Shown here: positions 22,556 to 34,133 of the stretch, piece after piece
How the letters are laid out: the number at the start of each line of letters is the position of its first letter
How positions within the stretch are numbered: the stretch's first letter is position 1
Origin: Mercurialis annua
Taxonomy: Eukaryota > Streptophyta > Magnoliopsida > Malpighiales > Euphorbiaceae
Assembly: GCF_937616625.2 (NCBI RefSeq)
Contig: NC_065570.1
Span: forward strand, 68,041,665 to 68,105,664
Direction: 5' to 3'
DNA: 64,000 bases
Translations under genes and position numbers: made by a program
Notes under the pieces: model-generated
The model's database searches: none
Told to the model about the DNA's origin: nothing
The model's input: only the letters and a program-made list of their open reading frames with translations

Positions 22556-23713
22556 AAAATTATTTTAAACAAAATATAAATTTAATTTTTATGTGCATTC
22601 AAATTTTTATAAAATTATTGTTTGAAAATGGATTTTATTTAAAATTAATTTGTTTACTTATATTAATATAAAAAATATAGTTATATATACATATATATAT
22701 TAAAAAATTATTCATGTAATTTATATTTAAAATTAAATATTTTCTACCCATTTATCTAAAGAATAAGTATGTCTTTTTTGAATTTTTCTGCCTCAGTCCC
22801 GGGCACACTCTTAAAAAAATTAAACAGCTCAATTATGTCATTTATTGAATAATTTTTTAATTTTAGAAATGTGTTTGAGATAAATAATGCAAAAGGAAAA
22901 TTACTTGTTCCTAGTTAAACATTAGGAACATATTTACACATTTTTGCTTATTTATATATATATAAAGGATGGGTTTTGTATTTACTGATTTGCATAATTT
23001 TCCCCACAAAGAAAACAAAACTTGGAACAGAAGCAACAGAATAATCGATATCAAAGTATGGGCCACCTTTCTCTTGATTTTGTCATATAAATGTACAAGT
23101 TTTTGGGAAATTTTTTTGTGCCCCACATATTTCTAGCCATTCAGTTAACATTTTTTCTTCAACAAATATTTAAGGTCGGTAGTTTAAAAGTACAAACATT
23201 TTTCCCCTTCTCAGAAATCTAACTAAAATTTTAATTTTAATAATATTAGTTTGATTCTAAAAAATAACTATAATTTTAATAATTTTTCAATTTCATGTAT
23301 ATTTTAGTATTTTAAATGATAAATTTAATATATATACATATATTAAATTAAATTAAATTATTTCAATATTTAACTTATATGAGATATTAATTTTAATGTA
23401 TAATATCACATATTGTTTAAGTAATTTTTAAAATTAAGGTAGAGTATTGTTAATTTTAAAGATGAGACTAGAATTACTGAAATAAAAAGTTTTGGGTAGC
23501 TTTATTAAAGGTCTAAAAGGTTTGAATTTTTCTATCCAATAGGCCAAAATCTAACATTCTATTTTGATTAAATTAATACATATAATCACTCCTAAATATA
23601 TTTATTTGAATTTCACTAATTTATTGGTGACTATATAACAAATTAAACAACTTCAACGGAAAAATGATTTATGTCTAATATGTTTCAATTAGTGGATGGT
23701 CTAGTATGTCTTG
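22556..23713. other. gene-free AT-rich stretch
   Basis: No gene or clear element boundaries are seen. The minus-strand open frame at 22911-23126 has no recognisable domain. Confidence 0.5.
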
Positions 23714-23723
23714 ATTGATAAAT

Positions 23724-24789
23724 GGCTTAATACATCATTTGACCCCTAAACTATACCATTTTATTCTCTACGACCTCTAAACTAATTTCGTGTTGTTTTG
23801 GACCTCTTAACTATTTTTTTTGTTCTATTTAACCTCTCATTCGGAATGTGCACACCACACGCGATGACGTGGATAAAATTGCTGACATGGCTTTGCTGAC
23901 ATGGGGTTAAATAGAATAAAAAAATAGTTAAGAGGTCCAATGGAACACTAAAATAGTTTAAATGTCATAGGGAATAAAAAGGTAATGTTTAGGGGTCAAA
24001 AAATATATTAAGCCTAAATATTTTTTTTAATTTAAAATAAAAAGTGATGTACTTTACATATTATTTGAAAAAATCATTTAAGACTTTAAAAATCATGAAA
24101 TTTAGCGTGTTTTCCAATTTTAACACAAATTTTAAAAATTCAGAATTAATTTGAAAAGTTGAAATTGCAAAAAATTAAAAGCTGGTGTATTAAAATTTTT
24201 AAAATTGGAAATTCGTGAAACACACTAAAATGTATAATTTTTTTAAAAAATTTAGTCTTTTTTTAATATAATCACAGTATAGTAGATTTATATATTTTAT
24301 AATATCGTTAAAAACAGACAAACTTCATTTATCATTATTAAAATGTAAACAAATATTTACATGTACAAAAAGTAATATTATGCAATTATTTGACTAAATT
24401 TCAATATTTTTTTTATTTTTCTAGAAGATTAAATGGATAAGAATTAAATAACTGTATTTTCGAGAAGGTTAAATGGGTAAAAATTAAAAGTTTGAAGGTG
24501 CAATAGGAAAATAAAATAAGTTAAGGGGTCAAATAGAATAAAATAGTATAGTTCGGGGGTTAAATAGAACAATTTATGCATTTTAATTATCCTTCACGCG
24601 CTTCAAAACGTTTGAAAACACGCGCTTTTGCCACGTTGGAGGAAAAAGGTCAGATCAGCAAAAACGTTGCAGTTGACGGGTTAAATAGAACAAAAAATAA
24701 AGTTAAAAGGTCCAATAGAATATCAAATTAGTTTAAGAGTCTCAGAGAATAAAAGTGTATAGTTTAGGGGTCAAATGATGTATTAAGCC
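23724..24789. mobile_element. 1066-bp Mutator-like element with multiple inverted repeats
   Basis: The outer ends are GGCTTAATACATCATTTGAC and its inverse, with inverted repeats of about 115 bp. A perfect 10-bp duplication ATTGATAAAT flanks it (23714-23723, 24790-24799). A third copy of the terminal repeat lies inside, ending at about 24014, so the left 291 bp form an inverted-repeat unit by themselves. The repeats consist of degenerate modules of about 32 bp reading like CTATTTRACCCCTAAACTA. There is no coding capacity. Confidence 0.82.
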
Positions 24790-24799
24790 ATTGATAAAT

Positions 24800-25904
24800 A
24801 CCCCTTTTTAACTGATAGACAATTTAGGATAAATGTGAATATATATTTTTTAATTTATTTAGATACATGAGTATTATAAAAAAAATACCGCACTTACCTT
24901 AATAGCAATTCTTGTTATTTTGTATCTTTTGATTAATTTTTTTAATACATTCAAATACAATTAATACAATTAATGGGGGTATATAAAATAATTAATTATT
25001 AGAATAATAGTTAAATGTCTATAATTAAGACCCAAAAAAAGTTTAGTGCTTATGAATTTAGAATGAAGGAGTAACGCACAACCTTAGAGAAGTATGTTTG
25101 TAAATTATACATACACATATACACCTTGAATTTATCTCTCAATTAGTTTATTTTACTAAATTATTTCTCCGGCTTTGCGGACATCTTGAAATTTGTTAAG
25201 TATATAAAAAAGAGTCAATTGTAAATAAAATGCAATATTTTAAATTTACAACTCCAACTTTTAGTTTTGATAATTTTAAGTGCCAACTATTATTTTTTAA
25301 TTCAAAAACGCATATTGAATTGCCGATATACTTTTACTGATGCGGACACCGGAAATCTACTAAAAATTGACATCGGAACACATTTTTGAACCAACAAATA
25401 AAATTAGCATCTCCTTAATGAAAGTGGAAGCTCAAAGTCAAATTAAGGTAGCAAGAATCAATTCTTCTAGTACTCTAAGTGGAGAATAGTGAAAGAATAA
25501 GGATGTTTTAGGTAATATTATTATACTCTTAAAAAGAATAGGAAAGGGAGAAACCAAAACCACCCAAACCCAAAATATTCATCTATTTGGCAATTTTATC
25601 ACATATTATCCTCATTAATGCATAAAATTATTACAAGAATAAAATAAAGAATAAAGAAAAGTTTTTTTTTTTAAGAAAAAAAAGGAAAAATTATGGCCTT
25701 TTAAGTAGCTTGCCTTGTTCACTTCCAACTTGGTTTTAGAAGTGCAATTTCAAGCTCTTCAAAACCATACAAGCTTTCATTTTCCTCTTCCTCTTCCTCA
25801 TCCTCTCTTACAATAATAATAACAAAAAAAAAGTTTATGTTCCAAATTGTAGAGTCTTGCCATTGAAGATTACTATAGTTTTGTTGTAATTGAAAGGAAA
25901 AGAA
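24800..25904 (+). promoter_or_regulatory. upstream region and 5' leader of the SPS gene
   Basis: This region immediately precedes the sucrose-phosphate synthase start codon. A CT-rich stretch (CCTCTTCCTCTTCCTCATCC) at 25784-25806 is typical of plant 5' leaders. No convincing TATA box close to it was found, and no transposon ends were recognised. Confidence 0.5.
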
Positions 25905-28900
25905 ATGGCAGGAAATGATTGGATAAATGGATATTTGGAGGCAATTTTAGATGTGGGAAGTAGTTTAAGGAAAACAAATGATGGGAAGTTGAAGGTTGCA
26001 AAGTTTGAAGAGAGCAAAGAAAAAGAAAACAATCCATTCAGTCCTACAAAGTACTTTGTTGAAGAAGTTATTAATAGTTTTGATGAATCTGATCTTCACA
26101 GAACTTGGGTCAAGGTTAGCCTCTCCCTATATATATATAACAATATATTTCTTTTTGGAAATTAATCACAACTTTTTAATCTAAACAATCTCTATCTTTT
26201 GGCCATTATGCCAAAGAATATAAAGGTTGTACTTGAAGTGATTCTTTTTTTTGTATGCAAATGAAACATTAGATAGAATCTGAAAAGAAACAAAAATTTG
26301 CAAACCTCCATTCCAAAATCTGTTACAGACTTGCAGCTTTTGTATCAGGATTGGTTTTTATTGTGGACCCTTTATATGCAACAATGAGAGATTCTTACCC
26401 AGACCAGGTCCATAAAAAATGCATTGATCCGACCATTCAAGTATTGAAAAAAAAAAAGAATTCTCCAATTTTCCTAAAATTTTATATACCTTTTCCCTAT
26501 AAAACCATTGTTAAGAGAGGTCAGCATTTTTGGACGACGTTTAGTTTAGAGATTAAACGAAATTGAAAATTATCAAACAGTTCAAATTTAAAACTCGTTG
26601 AATTTCACTTAACAATTTCAACGACAATAACAACAGCTAAATCAAACATGTCAATTTTTCTATTTTTTTTGTCCTTAAGATTGGAGGTCTATAACTTTCA
26701 AGTTATTAAAAGAACCAAGTTATAAAAATATTTTGTAAAGCAAGTAACAATTATTTGTTCACAAAGTTATCATTTGAGTATGATAAAGCCTAAAAGTATT
26801 AAATAAATGTTCTAAACTCTAAAGTATTCAGCTGTAATTACTGGTGGGAACCAACATTTTATATTTTATAACCCTATCAAAAGTAAATACAAAGAGCATA
26901 TATAAATAAAGTCAGTAGTACTAGTAGTTTCGTGTGTGTTTTGAACTTTATTGATTTGGGTGGTGGATGTTAAATGGTAAAAATAAGGATAGAAGAAAAG
27001 TATAAGGGTGAAAATGAAGAATGTTAAAAAATGTATGGGCAGGTGATAGCAACAAGGAATACTCGTGAACGGAGTAACAGGCTTGAGAATATGTGCTGGC
27101 GAATTTGGCATCTTGCCCGTAAGAAGAAAAAGGTACACATGAATTCTATGACTTTCTTTTTTGTTTTCAATTTCAACTTTTCTTTCATTCCTTTTCATTA
27201 TGTTCTTTTGCATTTTGTTTTTTTTTTTGAAAAGAAGAAGTTTGTTTTTTTTACGAGGGAAACTTTTGTATAAAGAGTTTAGTGTAATTTACATTTCCAT
27301 CTCTTAGTTCTACGATAATTAAAAAACGAACAAAGGGTCAACGCGCTCCCTAAACTTGTGACACGGGGTCATCTAATCCAATTTATACTTTTTTGACCAA
27401 CTAACCCCAAAACTCTTCATTTTTGGGTCAAATAACCCCACAATTGTATTTTAAAACGCGTAAAATACAAATCAGAGGTGAGGGATGCAAAAAAGTAATT
27501 AGATACTTCCCTAATTGCTGCGATATAAATATTCTAAATCTATTTTTTGAAATAAAAATATAAATTATGGGGTTATTTGACCCAAAAATGAAAATTTTTG
27601 GGGTTAGTTGCTCAAAAAAGTATAAATTGGGTTAGACGACCCCGTGTTTCAAGTTCAGGGGGCGCTTTGACCCTTTGTTCATTAAAAAATTAAGGTGCAA
27701 TAACGATAAAATACGAAATAGGGTAAAATTGACGAGTTTTCATCGTCAGGGTAGGATCGAAAGGGGTTATAAGGTCGGGTTATTTTTTTAAGGTATTAGG
27801 CCTTTTTTATTCTTCAAAAATCATGAGGTGACTTAAATTGATCTTTTATAATGAATTTAGAGGGCAAAATAAATTTTTATTGGAACTCTTTTCATACATC
27901 TACTTTATAGTTATACGGATTGAATGCATCCTACCCATTTGACAACATTGGAATTCAAAAGACTCCACAGTAATCAATTGTTAAAATTGGCCAAACCTAT
28001 TTCAGATCCTTATACTTTTTATTTTGGACGTTCAATCCCAGCATTTTTATTGATAGGAATGAGTCCCCGAACTTTTGTTTCTAGTAAAATGAGACCCTTA
28101 TGTAGCCGAACGTCTTGATGTCTTAAGTGCACAGTGGAAAAAATATCTAACTTGCTTTTTATATTTTTTATTTATAATCAATTAGAGCCTTGTGATTTAT
28201 TTTTATTCAATTAAATCATATCATATTAATAAAAAAATTAAACACATCTTCTACTTTATTTTCTGGTTATTTTTTTTATAACATATATTCATATACTATA
28301 ATCAACAAATAATTCACATACATTATTATATGATATATTCAAATTTAAAGAATAATTTATTTTCTAGCCACATCAAAAAAAAACATAATCTTTTAATATA
28401 ATTAAATTACTTCTAATATAGTTATTTAATAGCTATTGTATTTCTTATTGACTTTATGAATTTATCTTATTCATCCAATTAATACCAAATTTTATTAATT
28501 TTAATTAATTTAAAATTATGTTTAATGTAACTTGACATAGTTTAAATAATAATAACATCAAGATCTAAATGGTTTAAATTCGATTTTTTTCCTTATATAT
28601 TCAATATAAATTAGTTATTCTGAAATAATTATTAAAGAATATAAATCAAAGTATTATGTACTTTAAAAAAAATATATAACTACAATAAAGTTTAAATTTT
28701 TTAGAAATTTAATGTTGATAAAATAGAAGTGCAGGAATCCCGTTTCTACAAAAATAAAAGTATAAAGCCCAATCTCAATAAATAAAATAAAAAACTTAAT
28801 TGAATTGCAGCAAAATAATTTGCATTCTTACTAAAGGTGCACCGCAATACACAAGCTACCGAAAGGAAATGATTTTAACAAAATTAAAAGTGCAGAAGGA

Positions 28901-31900
28901 CATACAAAAGTGTAGGGATACGATACAAAATGGATTATTTCGTTATAATTCTCATTTTCATAGATGATAAATATCCTGTCTACTTATTTATAAAAGGAAT
29001 CTTATGAAAAAAAACATTACATATTTACTAGGTTCATACAATCTAAACAATAATGCTCATCTTAAGTTTGTAGAAAAGAGACATCTTTTTTATGGAAACA
29101 AAGAAAATACCTGTTTGCAGATAGCGTGGGATGATGCACAAAGGCTTGCAAAAAGACGGCTGGAGAGAGAGCAAGGGCGTTTTGATGCTGCAGAGGACCT
29201 TTCGGAGCTATCGGAAGGCGAGAAGGAAAAGGGCGATGCTTATGTATCAGAACCTGTCAAGGAACTTATCAGAATTAGCTCAGATATGCAGATTTGGACT
29301 GATGAAGAAAAGCCGAGGCGCCTATACATTGTGCTCATCAGGTCATCTACATCTTCATCTATACCGGTCATAGTTTATCAGTTGCAAAAAAAAAAAAAAG
29401 AGATTAAAAACAAACATGCGCTTAGCAATATCAGACAGCTAAATCTAATTCAAATAAAAATCTAACGAACATTAATCCTGACGTAACGCTGTTCGAGAAA
29501 AAAGACAGCTTCAGATTATTACACATGGACCTTATGAGTTATATTTTTGCCTGTAGTCTACATGGGTTGGTGCGTGGAGAAAATATGGAACTCGGAAGAG
29601 ATTCTGATACTGGGGGTCAGGTAAAATATGTTGTTGAACTTGCTCGAGCTCTGGCAAACACGAAAGGGGTCTATCGTGTAGATCTATTGACAAGACAGAT
29701 CACCTCACCTGAGGTAGACTGCAGCTACGGTGAGCCTATTGAGATGCTGACATGCCCGCCTGATGCAAGTGGCAGTTGTGGAGCCTACATAGTTCGTCTC
29801 CCCTGTGGTCCCCGTGACAGGTATTTGAAGTTTCTAATTTTTTCGGTTTAAATTTGGCAAGATTTTAGTTTAACAGAGACATCTACACCGCAGATACATA
29901 CCAAAAGAATCACTCTGGCCTTACTTGCCAGAATTTGTTGATGGGGCCTTAAGCCATATTGTCAACATGGCTCGAGCTCTAGGTGAAGAAGTCAACGGGG
30001 GGAAGCCAACTTGGCCATATGTGATTCATGGCCACTATGCTGATGCTGGTGAAGTAGCATCACGCTTGTCGGGGGCCTTAAATGTGCCGATGGTACTAAC
30101 AGGACACTCACTAGGAAGAAACAAATTCGAGCAATTGCTTAAGCAAGGAAGGCTTTCTAAGGAAGACATAAATGCAACTTATAAGATAATGAGAAGGATT
30201 GAGGCTGAAGAGTTGGGGTTGGATACGGCTCAAATGGTGGCGACTAGTACAAAGCAAGAGATTGAAGAGCAATGGGGCTTGTACGACGGATTTGATCTCA
30301 AGTTGGAGAGGAAACTTAGGGTTAGAAGACGCCGAGGAGTAAGTTGCCTGGGACGAAACATGCCAAGGATGTTGGTATGAACAATTTAACCCTTTATCTT
30401 ACCCTCTGACATATAATTTCAAGACTAAATGTCATTAATACCAGCCGTGATTCACGTTCTCATCTAATCATATTCTAAATGCTATAACATCAGGTTATAC
30501 CTCCAGGCATGGATTTCAGTTATGTGACAGCGCAAGATTCATTGGAAGATGATCTAAAGTCATTAATTGGCTCTGATAGAACCCCAAAGAAAAGGAATCT
30601 GCCTCCAATATGGTCCGAGGTAATTGTTCTCTCCCTCAAATTCAGAATTTTTTTTACCAAGATATGAATTCCAACAAAAAATTTCAAATCCTTATAGCTT
30701 TCAAAAATGACTAAAAAATAGTGTTATTAAGAAAACAACTTGTGATTGATTTACAAGAAATCCAGATGATGGATTTAATAAACAAAAAGAGAGATCGAAA
30801 ATCAACTTCATTAGTCATTTATTATATAATTGCATTGTGTAAATGCAGATAATGAGGTTTTTCACAAATCCTCATAAGCCTACTATACTTGCACTGTCCC
30901 GTCCTGATCCAAAGAAAAACGTCACAACATTGCTAAAGGCTTTCGGGGAATGCAATCGCCTAAGAGAGCTAGCCAACCTGGTAAATTTTCATTTTCATCT
31001 CAGATTGATATCAGACATGTCAATCATATGAGAGAATTTGCTTAAATTCTTTATTTTTCTTGCAGACTCTAATTCTTGGTAATCGAGATGACATTGAAGA
31101 TATGTCTAACAGTAGCTCAGTTGTTCTTACAACTGTGCTCAAACTCATTGACCGATACGATTTGTATGGTCAAGTTGCTTATCCCAAGCATCACAAGCAA
31201 TCTGACGTTCCTGACATTTATCGTCTTGCTGCAAAAACTAAGGTATGACAATAATGTCCCGTATTCCTATACCAAAACCTACAACTATCAACCCCATCAC
31301 CTATAGTGTAGTGAAGATGGATTGTGCTGTTCAAATCCAAATAGCATATAAACTGTCACCCTATCTTAATAACCTACAGTTGGCTACACCATAAATTTTG
31401 AGTTCTCCTGCAACATTTAAATTTTTAATACTAACACTTCTGTGGCGGTCTTGTCCCTTGAAGGGAGTTTTCATCAATCCAGCTTTGGTGGAACCATTTG
31501 GTCTCACACTTATAGAGGTAATTTTCAGACCTCATTTGTAGCTTCAATGGCCTATAATCCAACCATTTAATCTTGATTCATGTCAAAGCTGTACACAAGT
31601 TCTAACTACACTTAATTCATGATTAATAAGTGTCCAATCTTCGATTTTGTAGGCAGCTGCTTATGGTTTACCTATTGTTGCTACCAAAAATGGTGGACCA
31701 GTGGACATTATAAAGGTAACAAACATCATATTCCTAGTTTTCCCTCCTAAAACTTTGATTCTATATCTGTTTTTTTCTTCCGCTTTCATCAAGAGTTCCT
31801 TAAGTATAAATAGTATCAAATCCAAGAATTTTCCCAAGATTCCCCATCGTAAAACTCGTAACTCTTATATAAACAAAACGAGGCCAAAATGACCCACTCA

Positions 31901-33436
31901 CGCCTAGTACAATTAGTCAATATTGCACATAATTTTAAGTAGTTTTAAATTTCAGAATGCTACTGCTTGTATATCATGCTTCTAGCAAACTCACAAGAGG
32001 ATTTGTTTCTACCAGGCTCTTAATAACGGCCTTCTAGTTGACCCTCATGATCAAAAAGCTATCGAAGATGCACTTCTAAAGCTTGTCGCCGACAAAAACT
32101 TGTGGACAGATTGCCGAAAAAATGGCTTGAAAAACATCCACCGCTTTTCTTGGACAGAACATTGCCGTAACTATCTCTCCCACATTGAACACTGCAGGAA
32201 CCGCCACCCAACTTCACGTCTTGAGATTGCACCAACTCCTGAAGAGCCAATGAGCGACTCTCTCAAGGACGTAGAAGATCTGTCTTTGAGATTCTCCATA
32301 GAAGGAGATCTCAAGCTTAATGGAGAGCTAGATGCAGCAGCTAGACAAAAGAAACTAATCGAAGCCATCACCCAAGCAGCTTCTTCCAATGGAAATTCTA
32401 GTGTTACTTACAGCCCTGGCAGAAGGCAGATGCTATTTGTGATAGCTGTCGATTGTTATGATTCTGATGGAAAAAGCACGGAGATCTTTCAAAACGTTAT
32501 CAAGAATGTAATGAAAGCTGCAGGTTTATGCCTGGGGTTGGGCAGGATAGGCTTTGTATTGTTGACTGGCTCAAGTTTACAAGAAATAATGGAAGCTCTA
32601 AGATGTTGCCCCGTAAATATAGAAGATTTTGATGCAATAATATGTAATAGTGGAAGTGAATTGTACCATCCATGGAGGGATATGGTAGCTGATGTGGACT
32701 ACGAAGCCCACGTGGAGTACAGGTGGCCTGGTGAGAATGTTAAGTCGACGGTGACTAGGCTAGCCAAGGTAGAAGATGGACCTGCACATGATGTCTTTGA
32801 ATATACTCAGGCATGTGGTTCGAGGTGCTATTCTTACATTATCAAACCAGGAACCAAGGTACGTGCTCATAAGATGTAATAAATAGAAAAAGATAATTTT
32901 ATTAATAGTTGCTAATGAATATTCAAATAAATAAATATCAGACTAGGAAGGTGGACGACCTCCGTCAAAGGCTACGGATGAGAGGCTTTCGGTGCAACCT
33001 TGTCTATACACGGGCAGCATCAAGGTTAAACGTGATCCCGTTATTTGCATCAAGAAAACAAGCTCTAAGGTCTGGAACAGAGTCTACGGACAGATAAAAG
33101 AATTTCCGAGCAATGTTTCTTAAGTGAAACTTTAACTTAGTTGCTAATATGTTCTGCAGGTATCTTTCAGTCAGGTGGGGGATTGATCTATCCAAGATAG
33201 TTGTTTTTGTGGGAGAAAGAGGGGATACAGATTATGAAGAACTACTGGCAGGCCTCCATAAGACCCTCATTATACGAGGCTCCGTGGAACATGGAAGTGA
33301 GAAGCTACTGCGCAGCAAAGACAGTTTTAAAACAGAAGATATAGTCCCCCAAGAAAACCCTAACTTGGGCTTTGTGGAAGAAAGCTATGAAATTCAAGAT
33401 ATTTGTGTAGCTTTAGAGACTATAGGGATCAAGTAA
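25905..33436 (+). CDS. SPS4: sucrose-phosphate synthase, family C (SPS4-like)
   Basis: Thirteen exons join in phase with GT-AG introns: 25905-26114, 27043-27132, 29121-29341, 29557-29820, 29894-30374, 30494-30619, 30849-30980, 31066-31242, 31464-31517, 31653-31715, 32016-32858, 32942-33069, 33160-33436, giving 1021 residues, a normal length. The enzyme makes sucrose-6-phosphate from UDP-glucose and fructose-6-phosphate in the cytosol, the key step of sucrose synthesis. Visible landmarks are [18 protein letters not shown] at the N-terminus, [20 protein letters not shown] in the first GT-B lobe, [23 protein letters not shown], and [16 protein letters not shown] (about 576-591) in the UDP-glucose lobe. 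A C-terminal sucrose-phosphatase-like domain starts near 742 ([11 protein letters not shown]). RISSD at 151-155 lies where family A enzymes carry the light/dark phosphorylation serine. [15 protein letters not shown] and the end ETIGIK point to the SPS4 branch. No break or missing motif was found. Intron 2 (nearly 2 kb) carries transposon fragments. Confidence 0.97.
27327..27680. mobile_element. 354-bp Mutator-like MITE in SPS intron 2
   Basis: The ends are GAACAAAGGGTCAACGCGCTC and its inverse, with inverted repeats of about 110 bp that continue through CACGGGGTC and ATAACCCCA. A 9-bp duplication ATTAAAAAA flanks it (27318-27326, 27681-27689). It lies within the 1988-bp second intron of the SPS gene. 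Confidence 0.8.
27693..27802. mobile_element. one-ended fragment of the GGCCTAATATC Mutator-like family
   Basis: AAATAGGGTAAAATTGACGA through TAAGGTATTAGGCC matches the right inverted repeat of the elements at 14953-15441 and 53759-54262. The other end is missing. It directly follows the 354-bp element in SPS intron 2. Confidence 0.7.
28000..28785. mobile_element. possible degraded TIR element in SPS intron 2
   Basis: The left side (CTTATACTTTTTATTTTGGA, then GAATGAGTCCCCGAAC) resembles the inverse of 28725-28785 (CTTTATACTTTTATTTTTGT). The repeats have the same roughly 30-bp modular look as the Mutator-like elements elsewhere. The tips and TSD could not be fixed. Confidence 0.35.
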
Positions 33437-34133
33437 TCTTGATTGTGGATGTACTTCTCTTCTTTTTCTTTAACAGTTATAAGTGCATACTCTGTTACAG
33501 TTAATGCAATATACGGATGTATACGATATTTCTTCTTCCAATGTATATCTCCACCTAATTTCAACCATGGTATTAGTTACCACCTAACTTAAAAGTATAT
33601 GATACAGATAAACTTCTAGATATTATGGTTGATATCCTGAAATGGTTCCTAGTCCCATTCTTAATATTAACCATAAGGAAAATAAAATTATAATAATCAT
33701 GCCTTTATTTCTTGTGGTAATGAATTGCGTGTAGGATGAGGAACACGTGTGCGCAAATAGATGAACAACTGATGGACAATGAGAGGAACAATGTTTATGG
33801 CAACTTTTATGAATGAATGGCAGATTAGAAAAAAGCATCAGGTACGACTATGATTTCAGAGGGAAGATACAGTATAGCCAACAGAAGTATCAGGTATTAT
33901 CACATATAGGTATTCTCTTTCCAAGTACATGCAGTTGTTATCATAGAGATATTAGCAGGTTTCCAACTCATCATTGTCACCAGCTATAGTACTGCTCTTA
34001 TAGAATAGCTGCCAATTGGATTTAAAAAAACATACCATTATTATCTTGTCAAATTATGTGCAAAGATTCAAGATCAAAACTGTTATCCGCAGCCTATTAA
34101 CTCAGTCCCAAGGTTCACATCCATGCTGATATA
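33437..34133. other. convergent intergenic region between SPS and the coiled-coil gene
   Basis: It holds the 3' ends of both transcripts (SPS on plus, coiled-coil gene on minus). No further gene is seen, and the minus-strand open frame at 33623-33838 lacks any domain. Confidence 0.5.

Noticed and set aside
26866..27213. Open frame of 115 codons on the minus strand
   Set aside because: It is antisense to SPS exon 2 and its introns, has low-complexity composition and no domain.
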